Part shown: one piece after another, positions 8,150-14,723 of the stretch
Layout: each line of letters opens with the position of its first letter
How positions within the stretch are numbered: position 1 is the first letter of the stretch
DNA from: Anaerolineae bacterium
GTDB lineage: Bacteria; Chloroflexota; Anaerolineae; Anaerolineales; Anaerolineaceae
Direction of reading: 5' to 3'
DNA: 64,000 nucleotides
NCBI GenBank assembly: GCA_013178185.1
Contig: JABLXC010000011.1
Coordinates: forward strand, 1 to 64,000
Translations under genes and position numbers: made by a program
Notes under the pieces: generated by a model
What the model saw: only the letters and a program-made list of their open reading frames with translations
The model's database searches: none
Told to the model about the DNA's origin: nothing

Positions 8150-9775
8150 TCAAACCCGGCAGGGAATGGCCTCAGGCCGGGGGAGGTAATGCTCCAGTTG
8201 AACCGGGTAGTTCTCGTAGCGGACGGTATAGTAATCATCAAAGAACTTGCGGATCTTCCCTTCAATGGCGGGGTCATAAGCAGGGGAGACGTAGAAGGTC
8301 CGGCCATAGGTCTCGCCGCGCAAATGGCCATCTTCGATCAAAACCTGCCCATCCTTGATCACGTATCGTGGGGCTGCAAACATTTTCTCCCAATCGGCGT
8401 TCTTTTCATAAATCGTCACATCGCCACATGCGCCCACCCCTAGATGACCCTTATCCTGCAACCCAAGCAGGCGGGCTGGCCCCGCCCGCGTGATGATGGC
8501 GATCTCATTCAGGGTATATTCCCGTTCCAGGTCTGGTAGTGTAGTTTGCGCCAGTGCTTTCTGGTTTACATTTCGCATCATCTCCTTGCGATATTCCCGA
8601 TCCATAAGAAGGCGAATAATACGGGGGTACAAAGTAAAGGAAGCGCCATTGGGATGATCGGTGGTCAGTACTACCCGCCAGGGATCCTGCACCAGCAGGA
8701 ACCATTCCAGGCCAATGGCCCACTGAGTGGCATGGATAGAATTCTTTTCTTTGTATTCGATCGGCGTAATGCCGCAGCCGGCTTCGTTTTCGATATCAAC
8801 GTTAACCCACTTGCAGCCGGTCACCTGGTGCAGCATGTAGCCGAGCGGCCCATCCCCAGTGAGAGAAGTGGTATCGCCGAACATCACCTGCCCTACATCC
8901 ACGCTGAGATTGGGATGGGCATTAACGTATTCCGCCATTTCGGCTGCCTTAGAAGAGAAAGATTCGCCGGGATTGCCGCCATAGCTATGAAACTGAATAT
9001 GGGTCAGATGCCCGCGCCGGCCTTCCAGCGCTTTCATCGTCTCCAGCGTCGTTTCCCAGTTACCAGCGATGCCCAGGTTGTTGCAGTGTATATGTACCGG
9101 GTGAGGCAGGCTAAGCTCCTCGCTGACTTCCGCCAGACTCTGAATGATCTGGCGCGGGGTGATCTGAAAGCCAGTCACTTCATCATCCAAAGTATGGGCG
9201 TTGCTGCGTGACTTCCACAATTCCACTCCGCCCGGATTCACCAGCTTAATCGCATACCCCTTAGCAGCCTGCAGCAGCCAGGCGGCAAAATGGCGGACTT
9301 CTTCCTTCTCTCCTGCTGCAATGCGCTCCATAATGAACTCGTTGTTTCCCATCAACAAGAAAAAGCCCTTATCAATCACCGGCGTGTCGTTCAATTCTTC
9401 ATGCGCGTGCCGGGCAGCCAACGGAGGGATGGCGGCGTCGAAGGCTGTGGTGTACCCCATCATCGCATAACGATAGCCGGTTGCAAAGGTAGTCGGGACG
9501 CTTCCGAATGTCCCGGATCGGCTGAGAGGTGTCTTTGCAATTTCGTGGGCGCGGTGGTCTTCCGGCCTCAACTTGCGGGCGGTGTTCACCTTTGGACCCG
9601 CAATGTGACAATGCATATCCACGCCGCCGGGCATCACCACCATACCCGCCGCGTCGATGGTTCGCCCGCCCGCATCCTGGGATGAGATGCGCCCGTCACA
9701 AATGTAGAGATTCCTCACTTCCCCGGCAATACCGTTGATCGGATCGTACACTTCGCCGTTGAGTATTCTGATCAT
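8150..9775 (-). CDS. fwdA: Formylmethanofuran dehydrogenase subunit A (amidohydrolase)
   Basis: A 541-residue amidohydrolase-superfamily protein. All expected binuclear-zinc ligands are visible: His55 and His57 (MHCHIAG), Lys177 as the carboxylated-lysine position (AIKLVNPGG), His228/His230 (VHIHCNN), His263 and Asp373 (TTDHPNG). In archaeal Fwd this subunit condenses formate with methanofuran or hydrolyses the reverse; in bacterial Fhc it hydrolyses formyl-methylofuran to formate. The start ATG overlaps the fwdB stop (ATGA). With intact active-site residues the subunit should be catalytic. The flow direction, oxidative or reductive, depends on FwdB. Confidence 0.95.
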   Translation of the reverse strand: MIRILNGEVYDPINGIAGEVRNLYICDGRISSQDAGGRTIDAAGMVVMPGGVDMHCHIAGPKVNTARKLRPEDHRAHEIAKTPLSRSGTFGSVPTTFATGYRYAMMGYTTAFDAAIPPLAARHAHEELNDTPVIDKGFFLLMGNNEFIMERIAAGEKEEVRHFAAWLLQAAKGYAIKLVNPGGVELWKSRSNAHTLDDEVTGFQITPRQIIQSLAEVSEELSLPHPVHIHCNNLGIAGNWETTLETMKALEGRRGHLTHIQFHSYGGNPGESFSSKAAEMAEYVNAHPNLSVDVGQVMFGDTTSLTGDGPLGYMLHQVTGCKWVNVDIENEAGCGITPIEYKEKNSIHATQWAIGLEWFLLVQDPWRVVLTTDHPNGASFTLYPRIIRLLMDREYRKEMMRNVNQKALAQTTLPDLEREYTLNEIAIITRAGPARLLGLQDKGHLGVGACGDVTIYEKNADWEKMFAAPRYVIKDGQVLIEDGHLRGETYGRTFYVSPAYDPAIEGKIRKFFDDYYTVRYENYPVQLEHYLPRPEAIPCRV

Positions 9776-11058
9776 GCTTTCAACTCCCTCACCCGCTCCA
9801 GCAACCGGCCAAGGATCTCCTCATCGGATGGATAAATGGAAGTCAGCGCCTGTTTCAGAAAGAGCGGAACGTTGTCCATCCGGTAAGCTGTGCCGCTGGC
9901 GCGGATACCCACTGTAGAAGCCATAAAAGACACCCTGGCAAGGCGGGTGGTCTCGCTCTCATGGGTGTCAATAGCGATGAGGGGGACTTCAGTCAACCTT
10001 TGGACAGCCTCGGCCGGCAGACTGGCAGCTGGATCGGATGCAACGCTGAGGACGGCATCCGCTTCTTTGCGGCGGAGGACATCCACCATGGTAAATTCTC
10101 CAGGATTGAAGCGGGGATAACCCCGGCTGAAGTTGACCCCAAAGGGATAGCCCGTTTGCCAGGTCAACACCTGATCCACGCCGGTAACATTCCCATGGCC
10201 GCGCATCGGTATTATGGCAAACTTAGTGAACTGGTTCAAGTCTCGCACCAGTAAAATCGCGGCGGAGAGGTTCATCTGGTTTCCGGCGCTCTGGGTCAAC
10301 CCTTGCCCGGCAAAAAGCACGCCATAGCGGCAATTTTTCATCAGCTCGGCCAGATGGGTCAGTTGCGCCAGAGTAATGCCTGTTTCGGCCAGTCCGGCTG
10401 GCTCCACTTTGCGACCCAAAACCAGAGCACGCAGCGCCCACAGGATTTCGAAATCGATCCCGGGCCGGACGGTGAGAAGAAGATCGGCAAAGCGGGAACT
10501 GGGCGTAGACCGGACGTCCACCAGCACAACCGTGCGGTTCTTGCGGCCGTTTGGGGTCAGCCGTCCTTTCGAGGTGACAGCGTAACGGCTCATGTGGCGG
10601 GGGTGCGATTCAGCCGGGTTCGACCCCCAATAGATCACCAGATCGGCCCGGTTTTTAACCTCCCCCAGAGTGCAGGTTGGTTCACCAAATCCCTGCACCG
10701 CCATACCGGAGGGACCATGGCAGACCGAGGTGCAGCAATCAATACAGCCGCCAAGCGCCTCGGCCAGCGCAACAGCATGGCGCTGCGCCTCGCACGAGGT
10801 GCTGCTCAGGCCATAGAGGATCGGATAGCGGGCTTTGGTAAGCAGAATTGCAGCCGCTTCGATCGCTTCTTCCACCTCAACCGACTTCCCATCCACTCGC
10901 GCCGCCGGCAGGTCTGGCGGGCGGCTGTGGGCAGTGTACCACGCCTTTCCCAAGGCACAGGCGTTCTTCGCCTGCACAATACGGTCGCTTTCAATAGTAA
11001 GGACAATGTCATCGCACAAGCAACCGCAAAAAGCGCAAATCGCTGCTTCAATCTGCAT
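9772..11058 (-). CDS. fwdB: Formylmethanofuran dehydrogenase subunit B (Mo/W-pterin, [4Fe-4S])
   Basis: A 428-residue molybdopterin-oxidoreductase-type subunit. The N-terminal cluster motif is present: Cys8, Cys11, Cys15 (CAFCGCLCDD) and a later Cys34. The metal-ligand context SVCHGPSG contains Cys113, the position that coordinates tungsten or molybdenum in archaeal FwdB. Further family signatures are LGEVKNRADLVIYWG and HPRHMSRY. As I recall, the proteobacterial FhcB is shortened and has lost the metal and Fe-S sites, so retention here points to a true CO2/formate redox enzyme. Cys rather than selenocysteine is encoded at the ligand. The start lies 6 nt after fwdD and the stop overlaps fwdA. 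Confidence 0.92.
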   Translation of the reverse strand: MQIEAAICAFCGCLCDDIVLTIESDRIVQAKNACALGKAWYTAHSRPPDLPAARVDGKSVEVEEAIEAAAILLTKARYPILYGLSSTSCEAQRHAVALAEALGGCIDCCTSVCHGPSGMAVQGFGEPTCTLGEVKNRADLVIYWGSNPAESHPRHMSRYAVTSKGRLTPNGRKNRTVVLVDVRSTPSSRFADLLLTVRPGIDFEILWALRALVLGRKVEPAGLAETGITLAQLTHLAELMKNCRYGVLFAGQGLTQSAGNQMNLSAAILLVRDLNQFTKFAIIPMRGHGNVTGVDQVLTWQTGYPFGVNFSRGYPRFNPGEFTMVDVLRRKEADAVLSVASDPAASLPAEAVQRLTEVPLIAIDTHESETTRLARVSFMASTVGIRASGTAYRMDNVPLFLKQALTSIYPSDEEILGRLLERVRELKA

Positions 11059-11063
11059 TTAAT

Positions 11064-11426
11064 TCACCGCTTATCCACCCCACGCCGGTTCAAAACAGGT
11101 TCCAATCTCACCTCAAAACCTCTCGTATCCGGCATGCCCGAAGCTCGCGTCTCCGCGCCGGTAAGCTGGTTGGCGACCGGGCCAAAAGCCATGAAAGCCA
11201 GCCCGGTGGGCAGGTTGCCGGGTCGGCAGAGCGCCTCAGTGGCGCCGTACCTTGAAATCAACCGCACCGCGTCGCCCTCCTGCAAGCCCAGGCACTCCAT
11301 GTCCGCCGGGTTGAGTTCCACCAATTGCACAGCCTCGCGGTAGCCCTCCCCCTCTTTTCCCCAAGAGATGCCCGTCCCCTGGGCCCCAGACCGGCCGGTG
11401 ATCAGCGTAAAGGTATTATCCGCCAT
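11064..11426 (-). CDS. fwdD: Formylmethanofuran dehydrogenase subunit D (pterin-dinucleotide binding)
   Basis: A 120-residue protein with the molybdopterin-dinucleotide-binding fold: LNPADMECLGLQEGD followed by VRLIS matches the 'hp-D/A-x2-LGL-x-x-GD-x-V' pattern of these barrels, and the GPVANQLTG segment resembles the end of the family. In archaea FwdD completes the cofactor pocket of FwdB. Its presence as a separate gene directly upstream of fwdB argues that the enzyme here binds a bis-pterin cofactor. It overlaps the preceding ATP-grasp stop by 11 nt. Confidence 0.88.
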   Translation of the reverse strand: MADNTFTLITGRSGAQGTGISWGKEGEGYREAVQLVELNPADMECLGLQEGDAVRLISRYGATEALCRPGNLPTGLAFMAFGPVANQLTGAETRASGMPDTRGFEVRLEPVLNRRGVDKR

Positions 11427-12564
11427 AGATTTCCCGTTTAAGCGCCTCCCTTGCCCCCGCCAGGTTTGCCAGGCATTCCTCCCGGCTGCCGCCTTCCGCG
11501 TACAATGTGCAAATCGGCTGCCCTTTTACTAGGCGTTCCCCTGGGTGGGGGATATCCCGGATGCGCCGCTCCATCCAGCCGCTGGTGTCCGGGGCAATTG
11601 CATCCTTTTCTGCATACAGGATTGTCTTTGCAAAATAACGTTCCGGCGGCGCTTTGCGACTCGATAGATCGAACTGGGGCAGTTCGCCAGCCGTCACGGC
11701 GCGAAAATGGAGATCGAAAATAGGCAGTCCATAAGCTTGCTCGATCAGCTCCATCGAAGCCCCATAGCGCGGGTTGACCTCGATCGGGCAAACCTGATCT
11801 CCCATCAGGATAAAATCAATCCCGTTCACGCCGGTCAGTGAAAATTCACGCGTGAGCAACGACGCCATACGCTGCGCTTGCACAAGGATATCCTGAAACG
11901 ATGAACCGCACAGTTCCGCTCCCAGCGGCAGCAGATTGCCGCAGTACCAGAACCGATGACCGCCGTAATCCGGCAGGCCAATCAACTGCTCGGTCAGGCC
12001 GATCACCATCGCCTCGCGCCCGTTCGCGACGAAGGACGCCGAGCAAGCAAAACCGGGGAGAAATTCTTGCAGCAAAAAATTCTTCCCCACCCGCCGACCA
12101 GGCGACCAGAAGGAGACGTGCCGGCCGCCGCCGCTGCGCAGCGGTTTTTTCAGCCAGCGGCCATCGCCCGGAATCGGCAGCGGGTCGCCTTCATAAAGCG
12201 CCGCCGGCGTCTTGAAACCGGCCTGCCCCAAAAAAGCGCTTAGCGCCGGCCAGTTGCGAACCCGCTCGAGAACTTCAGCGCCATTCCCCAGCACGATAGC
12301 GGAACGGCTGAAGTTCTTCACCACGCCCGGAAAGTTTTCCAGGTTGGCGGTGTAAGCCAGGGCGTCGAATTCGAGCGTCCGGCTGGCGCGCAGCAGCCCA
12401 TTGGCGCTATAAAAAACCTGAAAATCCCGCGCCAGCGAGTAACCCTCGCAGAAGGAGCGTAAGTCAAAGTCGCCAAAGGCGTCCAGGGCAACCACCGGAT
12501 AACCGCTCTTCGCCGCCGATTCAGCCATGGCGCGAACGCTCACCCCAGCCGTCAGTATCTTCAT
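11416..12564 (-). CDS. ATP-grasp protein, candidate C1-cofactor biosynthesis ligase
   Basis: A 382-residue protein with an N-terminal Rossmann-like part (KILTAGVSVRAMAESA), a central ATP-grasp domain (WLKKPLRSGGGRHV, LLQEFLPG, NGIDFI, CPIEVNPRYG) and a C-terminal extension of about 90 residues. ATP-grasp enzymes couple ATP to an amide or similar bond. Similar genes occur inside methylotroph tetrahydromethanopterin clusters, and the archaeal tyramine-glutamate ligase MfnD of methanofuran synthesis is also an ATP-grasp enzyme. A role in methanofuran/methylofuran tail synthesis is therefore plausible but is inference. It lies between mtdB (40 nt upstream) and fwdD (overlapping). Confidence 0.78.
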   Translation of the reverse strand: MKILTAGVSVRAMAESAAKSGYPVVALDAFGDFDLRSFCEGYSLARDFQVFYSANGLLRASRTLEFDALAYTANLENFPGVVKNFSRSAIVLGNGAEVLERVRNWPALSAFLGQAGFKTPAALYEGDPLPIPGDGRWLKKPLRSGGGRHVSFWSPGRRVGKNFLLQEFLPGFACSASFVANGREAMVIGLTEQLIGLPDYGGHRFWYCGNLLPLGAELCGSSFQDILVQAQRMASLLTREFSLTGVNGIDFILMGDQVCPIEVNPRYGASMELIEQAYGLPIFDLHFRAVTAGELPQFDLSSRKAPPERYFAKTILYAEKDAIAPDTSGWMERRIRDIPHPGERLVKGQPICTLYAEGGSREECLANLAGAREALKREIYGG

Positions 12565-12604
12565 CCTGAAACCCTACACCCTCCCAATTTCACGTTATCG
12601 CGCT

Positions 12605-13471
12605 TCACTCAAGTGTTTTTCCGATCTCGTATAACTCCTCGAGATCCAACACCCGGTCGTTGCGCTCGAACAGGCTTGCCAACGCCGCGAGGTGGATTTT
12701 CATCTTCAACAATCCGACGGCCAATGCCCCAAAAACCAGCTTGCCGTGTCGGAGCGCGCCGTTGTCAAGCGCATCCACCCCGCCGATCCCTAGCGGCGGC
12801 ACCGCGTTGGTATCAACGACCGCCTCCAGAGTCGGGTTGGAAGCCCACAGGTCCTCATGGATCAATGCCGCCCCTGCTGCGCCAGCGCCCAGCGCGATGT
12901 CTGCGCCCTGCAGCACGCTTCTCATCCCGGCCTCATCCCTGGTTTCGACGGGCTCAACCTCCAGCCCAAACCGCTCTCTCACCAGCCGGCGCGCCTCCTG
13001 CGCGCGTTCCAACCGTCGCGAGGTCAGCGCCACATGGCAGCCCTCCTTCGCCAGCAGGGCGGCGGTGCGCACCCCCACCGGTCCGCTGCCCGCCAGGACG
13101 ACGGCGCGTTTACCGGAAAGCGAAACAACGCGCCCGATCTTCACCACCGCCGCCGCGGCCGTCGTGTTCGAACCGTTCGGATCGGCCATCACCGAAACCC
13201 GCTTCGAGTCGAAGAAAATCTTCTCACAGATCGTTTTCAACATCGCCTCTCCGAGGGGCACCGAAGACCCGCCAATGTAAATGGCGGTATCCCTCAGCGC
13301 CTCCCGGCTCCGAGTAAACACCGCGCCATACACCAGCTTCGGCAGGTCATCCAGGCCAACCCCGCCGAAACTGAGTACTTGGTCAACGCCCGCCTCATAG
13401 GCGGCAATGGCGTCAAAGGAACTGGCGTGCCGGTCGCTGTCAAGCTGCAAGAGGATCTTCTTACTTTTCAT
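12605..13471 (-). CDS. mtdB: NAD(P)-dependent methylene-tetrahydromethanopterin dehydrogenase
   Basis: First gene of the C1 operon. The 288-residue protein has an N-terminal catalytic domain starting KKILLQLDSDRHASSFDA, the family's characteristic opening, then a Rossmann domain with the nucleotide loop VLAGSGPVGVRTA and TSRRLERAQ following strand beta2. The Arg/Ser after beta2 favours NADP(H), but NAD use as in MtdB cannot be excluded. It oxidises methylene-H4MPT to methenyl-H4MPT. MtdA, which is closely related, is the alternative name; the symbol follows the tetrahydromethanopterin context. The ATG has GAGG 5 nt upstream. A TATAAT-like element occurs upstream on the minus strand, but no convincing -35 was found. 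Confidence 0.87.
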   Translation of the reverse strand: MKSKKILLQLDSDRHASSFDAIAAYEAGVDQVLSFGGVGLDDLPKLVYGAVFTRSREALRDTAIYIGGSSVPLGEAMLKTICEKIFFDSKRVSVMADPNGSNTTAAAAVVKIGRVVSLSGKRAVVLAGSGPVGVRTAALLAKEGCHVALTSRRLERAQEARRLVRERFGLEVEPVETRDEAGMRSVLQGADIALGAGAAGAALIHEDLWASNPTLEAVVDTNAVPPLGIGGVDALDNGALRHGKLVFGALAVGLLKMKIHLAALASLFERNDRVLDLEELYEIGKTLE

Positions 13472-14023
13472 CGCAACCTCGAAGAATCACCCAGGGATCA
13501 AAAGAAAAGCACGAACCGCCCCGCACCATGTTTACAGGGAATTAACCCTTTTAATTATATTCACAAATCTGCGCCGGGACGATTGTTTTTCATAGGAATG
13601 CAGTGGCTGAGGAATCTTGCTCTGCATGGTAACGTTTTCTCACCCTTGCCGTCAGATCGAAATGACCATTCACCAGATATGGTCTTTTCATTACCATACC
13701 AATGACACTGCGCCTCGAACCATGATTCACAAAACTGCAATTTCGCAACTAATCCTGAGTGAATGTAAGGGAGAGAGCGTAGTCTCGATAATTCTTTCCG
13801 GAACAGCTAGCCGCCTGTTGTCTTTTCGAAGGAGCTCAGCGAATAAGAAATCTTGCGGCCGTACAAAAGATGGGACCGCCTTTGGAACGAACTCCCGAAT
13901 CATGAGGACACACGCATCAACAATAATTTATCACGAGAAATACCCGCTTTCTTGTCATTCCTCTTGTCCCGGAGAAAACACAAGGAAAAGAAGAATTCTT
14001 TACGATGATTATTTTCAAACCCC
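13472..14023. other. Intergenic region between the divergent mtdB operon and tetR
   Basis: About 550 bases without a supportable gene. It must contain the promoter of the nine-gene C1 operon. On the minus strand a TATAAT lies about 80 bases upstream of mtdB, without a good -35 partner. Open frames here are short and lack ribosome sites. No riboswitch or tRNA was recognised. Confidence 0.5.
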
Positions 14024-14075
14024 TTGACAAAGCGACCACTAGTCGCTATACTGAAAGCGACCAATGTTCGCTTTC
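14024..14075 (+). promoter_or_regulatory. tetR promoter with two matching operators
   Basis: TTGACA at 14024-14029 and TATACT at 14047-14052 have a 17-nt spacer. Two 17-bp inverted repeats of form AGCGA-N7-TCGCT follow one another: 14031-14047, lying in the spacer up to the -10, and 14056-14072, just downstream. Both contain AGCGACCA, and the second extends to 8-bp arms GAAAGCGA/TCGCTTTC. Centres are 25 bp apart. The arrangement is a standard one for autorepression by the adjacent TetR-family protein. Confidence 0.8.
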
Positions 14076-14086
14076 AGGAGACAAGC

Positions 14087-14683
14087 ATGCCCAAAGGCAT
14101 ACCGCTCACCGATGAAGAAATCTCCCGCCGACGGCGCGAAATATTTCAAGCCGCCATGCACCTTTTCGTTGAAAAAGGGTTCAACGAGACCTCCATGCGC
14201 GAGATCGCCGAAGCCGCCGGGGTGGGCAAGTCCACCCTCTATGACTACTTTCCCACCAAGGACGAAATCCTGATCTCCTTTGTGGTCGAAGAAGTCCGCC
14301 AGATGACCGTCTGGGCGGAGGAGATCATCGCCCAGGATCTAAGCGCCGGCGAGAAGCTGCGCCGCATTATGCACAGACATCTGGAGTATTTGCTTGCCAA
14401 CAAGGCGCTCTACATGAAGCTCACCCTGGAAACCCAGCGCCTGAACTTTGAGAGCCAGCAGCGCATCCAGATGCATCGCCACGCTTACCAGGACATGCTT
14501 TGCGCGCTGGTGCGGAGGGGCATTCAAACCGGTGAGTTTCGTCCGGTCAACCCGCTGCTGGTCATCCGAGGCATGTTCGCCCTGCTGACCTCTGCCGTCT
14601 TCACCACGCGCCCAACCGGCACCCCCACCGAGATGGTATCGCAGGCTTCCGATATCATCTTTAAAGGCCTGGAAGCGCGCTGA
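14087..14683 (+). CDS. TetR-family transcriptional regulator
   Basis: A 198-residue repressor. The N-terminal helix-turn-helix is typical: IFQAAMHLFVEKGFNETSMR, then IAEAAGVGKSTLYDYFPTKDEI, the TetR signature. The all-helical C-terminal domain would bind a ligand that is unknown. The ATG at 14087 was chosen for its AGGAG 6 nt upstream; the frame is open to 14024, but that start falls on the promoter's -35. It stands 40 nt before the phosphotransferase-like gene and probably controls it, the MFS gene and itself through the two AGCGA-N7-TCGCT operators. Confidence 0.92.
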   Translation: MPKGIPLTDEEISRRRREIFQAAMHLFVEKGFNETSMREIAEAAGVGKSTLYDYFPTKDEILISFVVEEVRQMTVWAEEIIAQDLSAGEKLRRIMHRHLEYLLANKALYMKLTLETQRLNFESQQRIQMHRHAYQDMLCALVRRGIQTGEFRPVNPLLVIRGMFALLTSAVFTTRPTGTPTEMVSQASDIIFKGLEAR

Positions 14684-14723
14684 AACAGGCGACGGGAAGT
14701 TCATTCATCATCAGGAGGTTCTC

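Noticed and set aside
10303-11343. Plus-strand ORF of 346 codons
   Set aside because: It is antisense to fwdB and fwdD and has no recognisable features.
12857-13705. Plus-strand ORF of 282 codons crossing the mtdB start
   Set aside because: It is antisense to mtdB, with no ribosome site or domain; its extension into the intergenic region is by chance.
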